This document shows, in pieces, positions 35,792 to 44,740 of a stretch of 64,000 nt of DNA (position 1 is the first letter of the stretch; the number at the start of each line of letters is the position of its first letter). This DNA is from Brevibacterium jeotgali (lineage in GTDB: Bacteria; Actinomycetota; Actinomycetes; Actinomycetales; Brevibacteriaceae). The translations under genes and the position numbers were made by a program. The notes under the pieces are model-generated. The model ran no database searches, was not told where the DNA came from, and saw nothing but the letters and a program-made list of their open reading frames with translations. The stretch is taken from assembly GCF_900169175.1 (NCBI RefSeq), contig NZ_FXZM01000007.1:1-64000 (forward strand), in the 5' to 3' direction.

Positions 35792-36694
35792 TCAGTACAT
35801 CGGCGGCCGCGCTGCACCCTGGAACGGGTAGCGCTTTCTGAAGTCGTCGGCGATCTCGCCCATGGTCACCCACTCGACCCCTTCATGACCACCGATGTAC
35901 TCGATGAGCCGTTCGAGCATCAGCAGCACCTGGGGACGGCCCGCCACATCCGGGTGGATCGTGATCGGGAAGACGCCGTAGTCCAGCTCGCGGTAGACCC
36001 AGTCGAACTGGTCCTTCCACAGCTGTTCGATGTCGCGGGGGTTTACGAAGCCGTGGGAGTTCGCGCTGGCCTTGATGAACATCATCGGCGGGAGATCGTC
36101 GACGTACCAGTTCGCCGCGATCTCCACCATGTCGATCGACTCGCCGAACTCCAGCGGCTTCATCCACTCCGCCGCGTCCTTGGAGTAGTCGATGGCGGTC
36201 CACGTCTCGCCGAGGCGCACGTAGTACGGGATGAAATCAGCATGGGACTGGGAGTGGTCGTAGTCGAAGCCGAACTCCTGCAGCAGGCCCGCCGTTCGCG
36301 GCGACATCTCCCACCATGGTGCGACGTACCCGCGCGGGGCGGCACCGGTGGCCTTCTCGAGCACCTCGACGGAGCGTTCCAGCACGTCCCGCTCCTGCTG
36401 CGCCGTCATGTCCTTGGGGTTCTCGTGCGAATAGCCGTGAGCGCCGACCTCATGGCCCGCGTCGACGATCATCTTCAGCTGGTCGGGGAACGTCTCCGCC
36501 GAGTGCCCCGGCGTGAACCAGGTCGCCCGGATGTCCTCGCGCTGGAACATCTTCAGAAGCCGGGGGACACCCAGCTCTCCGGCGTAGATCCCGCGCTGGA
36601 TGTCGTTGATCGAATCCTCACCGCCGTACGAGCCCAGCCAGCCGCCGACGGCGTCGATGTCCACTCCGAATGATGCGTATACCTTCTTCGCCAC
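35792..36694 (-). CDS. polysaccharide deacetylase-like protein (HP0310/cyclic imide hydrolase type)
   Basis: A 300-residue NodB-homology hydrolase. It resembles Helicobacter HP0310 and bacterial cyclic imide hydrolases in [70 protein letters not shown] and [14 protein letters not shown]-like segments (here [14 protein letters not shown]). No signal peptide is seen, so a cytosolic imide or amide hydrolase is as likely as a peptidoglycan deacetylase. The start is the GTG at 36694 with GAGGAGC upstream. It is divergent from a MarR gene that may control it. Confidence 0.85.
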   Translation of the reverse strand: MAKKVYASFGVDIDAVGGWLGSYGGEDSINDIQRGIYAGELGVPRLLKMFQREDIRATWFTPGHSAETFPDQLKMIVDAGHEVGAHGYSHENPKDMTAQQERDVLERSVEVLEKATGAAPRGYVAPWWEMSPRTAGLLQEFGFDYDHSQSHADFIPYYVRLGETWTAIDYSKDAAEWMKPLEFGESIDMVEIAANWYVDDLPPMMFIKASANSHGFVNPRDIEQLWKDQFDWVYRELDYGVFPITIHPDVAGRPQVLLMLERLIEYIGGHEGVEWVTMGEIADDFRKRYPFQGAARPPMY

Positions 36695-36822
36695 GATTCC
36701 GCTCCTCACAGTCACAGACTCATCGCCCCTCACGGGGGCGCATCCCACGGTACGTGTCGACAGTCCACGCGGTCATCGACTTCTCAGAAGGTGAGCCGCA
36801 TCTCCTACAGGTTTCCACGTCA

Positions 36823-36837
36823 AGCAATTGCTACTCT
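36823..36837 (+). promoter_or_regulatory. marR promoter with overlapping palindrome
   Basis: TACTCT (36832-36837) stands 6 nt before the ATG at 36844, so the message is probably leaderless. AGCAATTGCT (36823-36832), a perfect 10-bp palindrome, touches the -10 box and is a candidate autoregulatory MarR site facing the divergent deacetylase gene. Confidence 0.45.
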
Positions 36838-36843
36838 GAGCCC

Positions 36844-37335
36844 ATGGCGAATCGCGATGACACCCGCTGGCTGGAGCCGGACGAATCCTCGACATGGCTG
36901 TCAGTGTGGACGATGACCGTGTGGCTCCCCTCCCGGCTGGACGCCCAGCTGCGACAGGATGCGGGCATCAGCCTCGCCGAATACCACTCGCTGTCCCAGA
37001 TCTCCATGGCCCCGGACCGCACACTCCGCATGAGCGAACTGGCCGCAGTCACGAACATGACGCTCTCGCACCTGTCACGGGTCGTGTCACGCATGGAGAA
37101 GGCGGGGCTGGTCCGCCGCACCCCGGACCCCGCGGACGGCCGCTACACACTCGCAGTCCTCACCGATTCCGGGTACGACCGCGTCGTCGCGGCCGCCCCC
37201 GGTCACGTGGAGGCAGTGCGGCACTACGTCTTCGACGGACTGGACGAGGAGCAGAAGCAGGCACTGGGCGACTCGGTCGCCTCCATCGTCGAGGCGCTGG
37301 TCCCCTCGCGCATCGGACGCGCCGACCCCATCTGA
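36844..37335 (+). CDS. MarR-family transcriptional regulator
   Basis: A 163-residue winged-helix dimeric repressor. It shows ISLAEYHSLSQISMAPDRTLR, cut to its typical core, MSELAAVTNMTLSHLSRVVSRM (recognition helix) and the wing LVRRTPDPADGRYTLAVLT. The ligand is unknown. It is divergent from the deacetylase/MBL pair with a palindrome at its promoter. A longer frame upstream runs through the intergenic region and is rejected because of the -10 box immediately before this ATG. Confidence 0.9.
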   Translation: MANRDDTRWLEPDESSTWLSVWTMTVWLPSRLDAQLRQDAGISLAEYHSLSQISMAPDRTLRMSELAAVTNMTLSHLSRVVSRMEKAGLVRRTPDPADGRYTLAVLTDSGYDRVVAAAPGHVEAVRHYVFDGLDEEQKQALGDSVASIVEALVPSRIGRADPI

Positions 37336-37408
37336 GCAGTCCCGCCCCGCCGACGCCCCGAACCGTGCCGCGCGACCGCATCGCCCCCGCACGGCCGCGG
37401 CACAGGCA

Positions 37409-38254
37409 TCACACCTGCTTCGCGGCCTTCCGCGCCGCGAGGACCTCCATGCGCTTCTGCACGGCGAGCTTCTGCTCATCCGTGCCGCGCAGCTCGCTCA
37501 GCGCCCGCTGCTCCGCCGCGAGCCCCTCGTCGAGGCTCTCGACGCCCGCCATGTCGATCAGCTTCTTCGACCACACGAGCGCGGAGCGTGACTTGTCCGC
37601 GATCTCTGCGGCGAGCTGGTGCGCACGCGCGACGGAATCATCCGCGAGTTCGTCGACGACGCCCCACTCGAGCGCCCGCTCGCCGCTGAACGTCTCCGCC
37701 GTGAAGATCAGCTGCTTGGCACGCGAGGCCCCGACGAGCCGGGGCAGCAGCTGCGTGCCCATCATGTCCGGGATGAGGCCCCACGCGATCTCCATCGCGG
37801 ACAGCGAGGCATCCGGGGTGCTGATGCGGATATCCGCTCCCAGTGCGAACTGGAAGCCGCCGCCCAGCGCGGGCCCGTGGATCGCGGCGATGACGGGGAC
37901 CGGCACCAACGACCAGACCTCGACGGCCTGCTGGGCGAGCGCCGCAGAAGCCCCGGGCATGTCGATCGGTTCCCCGGCCATGGTCCCCTCGAGGATCCGC
38001 TTGAACTGCCCCATGTCCAGCCCGGCGCAGAAGGCACGGCCCTCGCCCCGCATGACGACGGCGTTCACGCTGTCATCCTCGACCAGTCCGCGACCCGCAT
38101 CCAGCAGGTCGTAGAACATGTCCGGCGTGATCGAATTGAGCGAGTCGGGCCGGTCGAGCACGACGTGCGCGACGGAGCCGTACCTCTCCAACCGCACGGT
38201 CCCGTGCGGCATCGAGGCGGAGGAGTCCGGAGTGGGGACGACAGTGTCTGACAT
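37409..38254 (-). CDS. crotonase family enoyl-CoA hydratase/isomerase
   Basis: A 281-residue crotonase-fold protein. It has RAFCAGLDMGQF and GPALGGGFQFALGADIR around the oxyanion hole, and SAMEIAWGLIPDMMG. Of the two classical catalytic glutamates, the second is kept (AMEIAWG) and the first is Gln (GFQFA). This pattern is seen in isomerases and in other crotonase activities. The C-terminal ARKAAKQV tail is basic. A candidate GAACG operator and promoter lie 106-135 bp upstream. Confidence 0.87.
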   Translation of the reverse strand: MSDTVVPTPDSSASMPHGTVRLERYGSVAHVVLDRPDSLNSITPDMFYDLLDAGRGLVEDDSVNAVVMRGEGRAFCAGLDMGQFKRILEGTMAGEPIDMPGASAALAQQAVEVWSLVPVPVIAAIHGPALGGGFQFALGADIRISTPDASLSAMEIAWGLIPDMMGTQLLPRLVGASRAKQLIFTAETFSGERALEWGVVDELADDSVARAHQLAAEIADKSRSALVWSKKLIDMAGVESLDEGLAAEQRALSELRGTDEQKLAVQKRMEVLAARKAAKQV

Positions 38255-38276
38255 GGCTCTCCCAAAGTTCGAGGTC

Positions 38277-38294
38277 GCGTCCCCGCGGGGACGC
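38277..38294. repeat. perfect 18-bp palindrome in the crotonase leader
   Basis: GCGTCCCCGCGGGGACGC (38277-38294) is self-complementary. It lies 23 bp upstream of the crotonase start within its predicted 5' untranslated region. It may be a structural or regulator site. Confidence 0.5.
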
Positions 38295-38359
38295 CGCTGC
38301 AGATCGCACGATCATTCCTCGCACGGAGGCGCAGAGAGGCGTCGCACTCCCCGCGGACC

Positions 38360-38389
38360 GAACGAACGATCGAGTCGTCCATCACACTA
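38360..38389 (-). promoter_or_regulatory. crotonase promoter with GAACG operator
   Basis: On the minus strand TAGTGT (38389 to 38384) is the probable -10. GAACGAACGATC (38360-38371, plus-strand reading) lies just downstream of the expected start site. It matches GAACGNNCGTTC in 9 of 10 defined positions. No convincing -35 was seen. Confidence 0.45.
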
Positions 38390-38507
38390 CCCGTCCCCGC
38401 GGACACGCCCGCGCTGCGGCCCTGCAGCGGCAGGCCTGCCCGCACCGGTCGAGCCTGTGGTTCGATAGGAGCACAGCCCACTCGCCCGCACACCCCAGGG
38501 AGCCTCC

Positions 38508-39098
38508 ATGACGCAGCAGCAGTTCGGCTCCGGTCCGTACACGGCAGATCGCGGCGCCGGCCCGCAGGGCACGATCCACTACGGGGCACGGGCCAGTGGC
38601 CACCGGCCTCCGGCCCCGGCACCCGCCTCGGCCCCGGCACCCGCCTCGGTCCCGCAGACGAGCTACGGACGCCCCGCATACGCCCAGCACGGGACAGTCG
38701 GCGGCCCCGGCGGGCCCACGCCGTTCGCCGCGCCGCTGAAGTCGTTCGTCACCACCTGGCTGCTCTCCCTCTTCCTCGGCGGCTGGGGCGTCGACCGCTT
38801 CTACCTGGGCCAGCCCGGCCTGGGCATCGTCAAACTCCTCACCGGCGGCGGATTCGGCATCTGGGCCCTCATCGACCTCATCATGATCCTGGCCGGGAGC
38901 ATGCGGGATTCCCTGGGCCGACCACTCGCCGGCTACGAGCAGAACAAGACGATGGCGATCTGGGTGACCGTCTGCATCATCATCGCGCAGATCGTGCTGG
39001 TCGTGGTCGTCTACCTGCTGCTCTTCGCGCTGATCGCGGCGGTGTTCGCGACGCTCATCGGGGTGGCCGGTGCGGCAGGGTCCTCGACGATCGGCTGA
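38508..39098 (+). CDS. TM2 domain-containing protein
   Basis: A 196-residue membrane protein. Residues 1-72 are a Pro/Ala/Gly/Gln-rich cytosolic stretch with APASAPAPAS repeats. The TM2 domain follows (about 77-130), with the diagnostic FLGGWGVDRFYLGQPGLGIVKLLTGGG. The C-terminus adds one long helix (about 145-180). TM2 proteins have no settled function in bacteria. A CCAGGGAGCC ribosome binding site is present. It converges with the TauE gene 21 bp away. Confidence 0.88.
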   Translation: MTQQQFGSGPYTADRGAGPQGTIHYGARASGHRPPAPAPASAPAPASVPQTSYGRPAYAQHGTVGGPGGPTPFAAPLKSFVTTWLLSLFLGGWGVDRFYLGQPGLGIVKLLTGGGFGIWALIDLIMILAGSMRDSLGRPLAGYEQNKTMAIWVTVCIIIAQIVLVVVVYLLLFALIAAVFATLIGVAGAAGSSTIG

Positions 39099-39119
39099 CC
39101 GACCGCGCGGCCGACCGGC

Positions 39120-39881
39120 TCATCCCACGAGGGTGAGCACGCCGCGCACCAGCGCGCTGAGCGCACCCGCGCCGGCGAGCGCGATCGCGACCCGCCGCGC
39201 CCTGTCCGCGCTCACCCTCCGTGCCAGCAGTCCGCCCAAGCGGATGCCGGCGATGACCGCCAGGACGATCGCACCGAACAGCCCCGCATGCGGCAGCTGA
39301 TCCACCGACGTCGCGCCGGTGAACAGCTTCATGAGGACGGACATGATGCCGAACATCATGAAGGTGGGCTGCATCGTCGCCGCGAAGTCCCGCTGCGGCC
39401 AGCGGGTGAACTGGGAGTACATCACCATCGCTGGAGCGGCCACGCCCGAGGCCGTGTTCAGGAACCCTCCCGCCGCGCCCGTCGCTGCCGTGAGGGCCGG
39501 CCGGCGCGCACCGGTGACGTGCGGCACCCGCGGCACGGAGAACGTGAGGACCAGCGCGAGGAGGACGACGCCGCCGATCATGACGTCGAGCCATCCCGCA
39601 GACAGCTCGCGCACCAGCAGCGCTCCCGGAAGCGCGCCCGCGACCCCCACCGAGACGAACACTCCCCAGCGCCGCCAGTCCACATCCTGCAGCACCGCGA
39701 ACATGATGAGGAATCCGGACACCACCGTCGTCGAATTCGCGACGAAGACCCCCACATGCGGGCCCATCGCCAGCGCGAGGCAGGGCGCGACGACCAGCCC
39801 GACGCCGGTGCCGGACAGCCGCTGCAGCGTCGCGCCGACCAGGACCGCGAGGAATGCGATCACTACGATGCCGATGTCCAC
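39120..39881 (-). CDS. TauE/SafE family permease
   Basis: A 253-residue polytopic membrane protein with about 8 helices in two repeats. Repeat starts are seen at LVGATLQRLSGTGVGLVVAP and ATGAAGGFLNTASGVAAPAM. The family exports sulfite, sulfoacetate and other small organosulfur or carboxylic anions. The start is a GTG at 39881 with a TAGTCT -10 box 7 nt upstream. No sulfur genes adjoin, unlike the second TauE gene at 63.4 kb. Confidence 0.85.
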   Translation of the reverse strand: MDIGIVVIAFLAVLVGATLQRLSGTGVGLVVAPCLALAMGPHVGVFVANSTTVVSGFLIMFAVLQDVDWRRWGVFVSVGVAGALPGALLVRELSAGWLDVMIGGVVLLALVLTFSVPRVPHVTGARRPALTAATGAAGGFLNTASGVAAPAMVMYSQFTRWPQRDFAATMQPTFMMFGIMSVLMKLFTGATSVDQLPHAGLFGAIVLAVIAGIRLGGLLARRVSADRARRVAIALAGAGALSALVRGVLTLVG

Positions 39882-39888
39882 ACCTCCG

Positions 39889-39894
39889 AGACTA
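39889..39894 (-). promoter_or_regulatory. -10 element, leaderless promoter of tauE-like gene
   Basis: On the minus strand TAGTCT is followed by 7 nt and GTG at 39881. The intervening CGGAGGT is too close to the start to act as a ribosome binding site. Confidence 0.5.
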
Positions 39895-39937
39895 GACCTC
39901 GGTGGACCTCTGACCCCACCTGTGGTCGGATAGTGGC

Positions 39938-40516
39938 ATGAGCCACATCCTCTTCTTCCACTCCGCAGTCGGCCTGGACGACGGCGTCCACGCGATGGCC
40001 CAGACGCTGCGCGACGCCGGCCACACCGTCACGACGCCCGACTACTACGACGGCCGCACCTTCGAATCGGCGGAGCAGGGGATCGCCTACCGCGACGAGG
40101 TGGGGTTCCGCACGCTCGTCGACCGCGTGAACGAGTCGGTCGACGGCATCGACGGACCCGTCGTGGCGGCAGGGATCTCTCTGGGCTCCGCGATGGCTCA
40201 GCGGCTGGGGAAGAAGGACCCCCGCGTGCGGGCCGCGATCCTCCTGCATGCCGGCGGGGAGGCCAAGCCGGTCGAGTGGCCCCCGGACTGCGCCCTGCAG
40301 ATGCACTACTCGGTCGATGACCCGTGGATCGACGAGGGCATGCCGGAGCACCTGCTCCGCTCCGCGGCGCGGGCCGGCGCGCGCACGGAGCACTACCTGT
40401 ACCCGGGCGCCTCGCACCTGTTCGCGGATCCGACGACGTCCGACTACGTGAAGGAATCGGCAGACCTCATGTGGGATCGCGTGCTGGGCCTGCTGACCCA
40501 CCTCGACGAGAGCTGA
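39938..40516 (+). CDS. dienelactone hydrolase family protein
   Basis: A 192-residue alpha/beta hydrolase. The nucleophile elbow AAGISLGSAM has Ser where classical dienelactone hydrolases have Cys. The acid DD of YSVDDPWID and the His of ASHLFADP complete a triad. It acts in the cytosol on an unknown ester or lactone. It stands alone between TauE and the ole cluster. A putative GATAGT element overlaps the region 4-9 nt before the ATG. Confidence 0.82.
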   Translation: MSHILFFHSAVGLDDGVHAMAQTLRDAGHTVTTPDYYDGRTFESAEQGIAYRDEVGFRTLVDRVNESVDGIDGPVVAAGISLGSAMAQRLGKKDPRVRAAILLHAGGEAKPVEWPPDCALQMHYSVDDPWIDEGMPEHLLRSAARAGARTEHYLYPGASHLFADPTTSDYVKESADLMWDRVLGLLTHLDES

Positions 40517-40797
40517 CGACGCCGCCGAGGACCACGACCCGGCTGTTCGTCCAGTCACACCTGATAGACCGCTGACACGCGCACGACCGCTCGGATACTA
40601 AGATGTATCCGGGCCACGACCTCGTTTCAGCCGACCGTGCATCAGCAGCATCCCTCTGCCCCGCCGGCCGAAGCACCGCCGTTGCCCCCTCGGCCCCGGC
40701 GTCCTCGCTGGTCGCAGCACCGTCGCGATCGGCACCGGAAGCACACCTCTCGGGCCGCTCAGCACAGACCCGACACGGAACGGACCTCTTGAACGGC

Positions 40798-41832
40798 ATG
40801 AACCAGATGAACGGCAACACCACCTTCCGGCACCAGAACGTCGCGCTCCTGGGAATCGCAGAGGTCGAAGCACCCGTCGTGGTCACGTCCGACGAGCTCG
40901 ATGCGGAACTCGGTGATGTGCTCACGAAGCTGGGGCTGCCCACCGGACTGTTCCAGCGCGTCGCGGGCGTCGAATCCCGCCGCCAGTGGGACTCTCCGGA
41001 CGGATTCATCAAGGGGAGCGCTGAAGCCGGTCGTCTCGCCCTGGAGCAGGCGGGCATCGAGCGCGAGCAGATCGGGCTGATGATCAACGGGTCCGTGTCG
41101 CGGGCATCGATGGAGCCGTCCGTCGCGGTGTCGGTCCACAACGAGCTGGGTCTGGGCACCCACGCCATGAACTTCGACATCACGAACGCGTGCCTGGGCT
41201 TCGTCAACGGCATGACGATGGCGGCCACACTCATCGATTCGGGCCAGACCGACTATGCGATGGTCGTCGCGGCAGAGGAGACCTCCCGCCTGCGGGAGAA
41301 CACCGTCCGCCACCTGCACCGCGAGGGGATCACGCGCGCCGAGTACCTCGAGGAGTTCGCCTCGCTGACTCTGGGCTCCGGCGCGGTCGGCGCCGTCCTG
41401 GGACGTGCGGACGCACACCCGGAGGGCCACCGGATCAAGGGTGGTGTCACTCGTGCGGCCACCTGGAACCACGACCTGTGCGTGGGCGGCTGGGACGGCA
41501 TGTACACCGATTCCAAGGCCCTCATGGACAACGGCGTCGCCCTCGTCATGGACGCCTGGACGGAGGCCGCGCAGGATGGATGGAACTGGGATGACATGAC
41601 CAGCTACGTCACACACCAGGTGTCCTCCAGCCACACGAGCGCGCTCGTCAAGGCTCTCGACCTGCCGATGAACCGCGTCCCCGTCAGCTACCCCACGCTC
41701 GGCAATGTGGGCCCGGCGGCCCTGCCGATCACCCTGGCGCGGCAGGCGGAGACCCTGCAGAAGGGCGACAGCGTCCTCACGATCGGCGTGGGCAGCGGCC
41801 TCAACGCCGCACTGACAGAGATCGAGTGGTGA
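40798..41832 (+). CDS. oleA: OleA, acyl-CoA condensing thiolase of olefin biosynthesis
   Basis: Condenses two fatty acyl-CoAs head to head to a 2-alkyl-3-ketoacid. It has 344 residues in the KAS III fold. The nucleophilic Cys is in FDITNACLGFVNGM (about residue 132). The cross-subunit Glu typical of OleA is in SVSRASMEPS. His is in THQVSSSHT and Asn in GNVGPAALP. The start is uncertain: ATG 40798, ATG 40807 or TTG 40789 all fit, and a GATACT -10 box near 40594 implies a leader of about 190 nt. It is followed after 7 nt by the oleBC fusion. Confidence 0.93.
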   Translation: MNQMNGNTTFRHQNVALLGIAEVEAPVVVTSDELDAELGDVLTKLGLPTGLFQRVAGVESRRQWDSPDGFIKGSAEAGRLALEQAGIEREQIGLMINGSVSRASMEPSVAVSVHNELGLGTHAMNFDITNACLGFVNGMTMAATLIDSGQTDYAMVVAAEETSRLRENTVRHLHREGITRAEYLEEFASLTLGSGAVGAVLGRADAHPEGHRIKGGVTRAATWNHDLCVGGWDGMYTDSKALMDNGVALVMDAWTEAAQDGWNWDDMTSYVTHQVSSSHTSALVKALDLPMNRVPVSYPTLGNVGPAALPITLARQAETLQKGDSVLTIGVGSGLNAALTEIEW

Positions 41833-41839
41833 CCCCTCC

Positions 41840-44740
41840 GTGAATCCGAGCGCCTCCAGCCCCATTGCCCGCAGCGGCCTCCCCAGCCTGCCCACCCCGC
41901 GCCCCGCCCTCCCCTCATCGGCCCGATCGGGGATCCCGGCGGCGGAGGCGCAGCTGCCGCACGAGGCCGTGGGCGCTCCCCTCGACGGACTCGACCCGGC
42001 GTGGTCGCGGCTGCTCACCGTCGACACCCTCGACGGTCCCCGCACCTTCCACGTCCTGGACACCGGTCCCGCTCTGCAGGAGGCGGGCACGTCCCCCGTC
42101 GGCACCATCGTCGCCGCGCACGGCAACCCCACCTGGTCCTACCTGTGGCGGCACCTCGCGGCCGAGGCGCTCGAGCGCGGCTGGCGCGTCATCGCCCCGG
42201 ACCATCTGGACATGGGCTTCTCCGAGCGCCTCCCCCACGACCGCGCACCGCGCCCGGCGGACGCGGGCCTCCGCCGGATCGCCGATCGGGTCGCCGACTT
42301 CGACGCCGTCGTCACCGCACTGCTGGCGGAGGGCGCATCCCACCGGGTCGTGACGATCGGCCACGACTGGGGCGGGGTCATGTCGCTCACGTGGGCCGCT
42401 CGCAACCAGGAGCGCGTCGCTGCGGCGATCACGCTGAACACGGCCGTGCACCAGGCGGCGGACAAGCCCCTGCCCGCGTCGCTCGCCGCCGTGCTCGCAG
42501 GCCCCGCGCTGCCCACCTCCACGGTGCACACGGACCTGTTCCTCCGGGCCACCCTCGCACTGGCGGGCGACTCGCTGACGCCGGCCGCCCGGACCGGGTT
42601 CCGCGCCCCCTACCTCTCCGCCGCACGTCGCGGAGGGATCGGCGGATTCGTCGCGGACATCCCGCACCCGGACACGCACCCGTCGTACTCGGAGCTCGTG
42701 CAGCTGGGCGAGGACATCGCCGGCTTCCGCAAGCCGGCCCTCGTCCTGTGGGGCCCCAAGGACCCCGTGTTCATCGAGAGGTTCCTGCGCGACCTGCGGC
42801 AGCGCCTGCCGCAGGCTGATCTGCACCGTTTCGAGAAGTCCGGTCACATGCTCAGCGAGCAGGAGGACGTCCACGGAGTCGCCCTGGACTGGCTCGCCCG
42901 GCAGTTCCCCGGCGGCACCGTGTCGGACGACACCGTCGACGCCACCGCCGCCGAGGCCGCAGCGACTCCCGCGGACGCGGCACCGACCACTGCGGCCGGC
43001 TCAGGATCTGCGGACTCCTCCGCGGCCTCCACGCCGCGCTACATGTTCACCGCGCTCGAGGAGAACGCCGCCTCCGACGACCTCGCCAGCGTCGACATGT
43101 CTCAGAATCCGCCCGCGAAGCTCACATGGCGCGAGGTGAACGACCGCGTCCGCGCGCTCGCGGAGGGGCTCCACGACCGCGGCCTGCAGCCCGGTGACCG
43201 CGTCTCGATGCTCGTGCCCCCGGGCAACGACCTCACGATCGTGCTCTACGCGGTCCTGCGCGCCGGCGGCGTCGCCGTCGTCGCGGACGCCGGGCTGGGG
43301 CCGAAGGGGATGACCCGCGCTGTGAAGGCCGCGGATCCGCAGTGGATCATCGGGGCCGTCCCCGGCCTCACCCTCTCGCGCGTCGCCGGCTGGCCCGGGC
43401 GCCGCATCAGTGTCGACGCGCTGGGCAGCGCCCAGCGTCGGCTCCTGGCTGTGGAGACGAGCATCGAGGAACTCGTTGCGAGCGGCACCCCGGCATCAGC
43501 ATCGGGGACGGTCGTCTCCCCCGACCGGGTGCCGCTGCCGGACCCGGACGCGGACGCCGCCATCCTCTTCACCTCCGGATCCACGGGCCCGGCCAAGGGC
43601 GTGCGGTACACGCACGCTCGCATGGCTGCGCTCATGGGCGTGCTGAGGGACTTCTTCCAGGTGCGCCCGGGGACTTCGCTGGTCGCCGGCTTCGCGCCGT
43701 TCGCCCTGTTGGGACCGGGCATCTCGACCGTGTCGATCACTCCTGACATGGAGGTCACCAAGCCGCGCACGCTCACCGCGAACGCGCTGGCGAACGCCGT
43801 CATCGACGGGGAGGCGACGATGGTCTTCGCCTCGCCGGCCGCATATCACAACATCGTCGCCACAGCGGATGAGCTCACATCCGTCCAGCGCGAGTCGCTC
43901 TCCCGCATCACGCTCGCCCTGTCCGCCGGCGCACCCGTGCCGCTGGCCCTCATGGACGAGCTGGCGAAGCTCTTCCCGAACGCTGCGATCCGCTCCCCCT
44001 ACGGCATGACCGAGGGTCTGCTGCTCACGGACATCGAACGGGCCGAGGTCGCGGACGCGCTGACGGACAGCGACGGCGGCCCGGGCGGCGCCCAGGGTGT
44101 GTGCGTCGGCTGTCCGGTGGACGGCGTGCGGGTCGCCCTGGCCCCCATCGACGCATCGGGCACGCCGTCAGAGGAGCTGCTCGAAGGCGCAGAGGCCCGC
44201 GGGATCCTGGGCGAGTTCGTCGTCCACGCAGCGCATTCCAAGGCGGGCTACGACCGGCTGTGGAAGACGGACCGCGAGTCCGCCCGGGACACCCTCGACG
44301 GGCTCCTCTGGCACCGCACGAACGATATCGGCCACATCGACGCCGCAGGGCGGGTGTGGCTCGAGGGCCGCGTCCAGCACCTCATCACCCCTCCCGCGGG
44401 ACCTCTGGGACCCGGCGGGCCCGAGGCCGTCGTCGACACGCTGCCCCACGTCTACCGCTCAGCGGCCGTGGGAGTGGGGCCGTCCGGCACGCAGGCGCTC
44501 GTGATCGTCGTCGAGCCGTCCGCGGACGTCGCCGCGCAGGTGAAGGAGGGGCCCGCGTCACTCGCCCTGAGCTCGCTGGTGCGGGACATCGTCGCGGAGC
44601 GGACCGGAGCCGACGTCGCGGCGGTGCTCGTGACGAAGACGTTCCCCACCGATATCCGCCACAATTCGAAGATCGACCGGACCCGCCTGGCCCGCTGGGC
44701 TGAACGCGCATTGGCCGGAGGAAAGGCGGGCACGCCGTGA
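41840..44740 (+). CDS. oleBC: OleBC fusion: beta-lactone decarboxylase and beta-lactone synthetase
   Basis: A 966-residue fusion. The N-terminal OleB half (about 60-375) is a haloalkane-dehalogenase-like hydrolase with HGNPTW, nucleophilic Asp in GHDWGG (about residue 176) and His in KSGHMLSE. It decarboxylates beta-lactones to cis-olefins. A Thr/Ala/Ser linker follows. The OleC half (about 390-966) is an AMP-binding enzyme with FTSGSTGPAKG and SPYGMTEG that closes the 2-alkyl-3-hydroxyacid to the beta-lactone. Such fusions are known from Micrococcus. It starts at GTG, and its stop overlaps the oleD GTG by 4 nt. Confidence 0.94.
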   Translation: MNPSASSPIARSGLPSLPTPRPALPSSARSGIPAAEAQLPHEAVGAPLDGLDPAWSRLLTVDTLDGPRTFHVLDTGPALQEAGTSPVGTIVAAHGNPTWSYLWRHLAAEALERGWRVIAPDHLDMGFSERLPHDRAPRPADAGLRRIADRVADFDAVVTALLAEGASHRVVTIGHDWGGVMSLTWAARNQERVAAAITLNTAVHQAADKPLPASLAAVLAGPALPTSTVHTDLFLRATLALAGDSLTPAARTGFRAPYLSAARRGGIGGFVADIPHPDTHPSYSELVQLGEDIAGFRKPALVLWGPKDPVFIERFLRDLRQRLPQADLHRFEKSGHMLSEQEDVHGVALDWLARQFPGGTVSDDTVDATAAEAAATPADAAPTTAAGSGSADSSAASTPRYMFTALEENAASDDLASVDMSQNPPAKLTWREVNDRVRALAEGLHDRGLQPGDRVSMLVPPGNDLTIVLYAVLRAGGVAVVADAGLGPKGMTRAVKAADPQWIIGAVPGLTLSRVAGWPGRRISVDALGSAQRRLLAVETSIEELVASGTPASASGTVVSPDRVPLPDPDADAAILFTSGSTGPAKGVRYTHARMAALMGVLRDFFQVRPGTSLVAGFAPFALLGPGISTVSITPDMEVTKPRTLTANALANAVIDGEATMVFASPAAYHNIVATADELTSVQRESLSRITLALSAGAPVPLALMDELAKLFPNAAIRSPYGMTEGLLLTDIERAEVADALTDSDGGPGGAQGVCVGCPVDGVRVALAPIDASGTPSEELLEGAEARGILGEFVVHAAHSKAGYDRLWKTDRESARDTLDGLLWHRTNDIGHIDAAGRVWLEGRVQHLITPPAGPLGPGGPEAVVDTLPHVYRSAAVGVGPSGTQALVIVVEPSADVAAQVKEGPASLALSSLVRDIVAERTGADVAAVLVTKTFPTDIRHNSKIDRTRLARWAERALAGGKAGTP

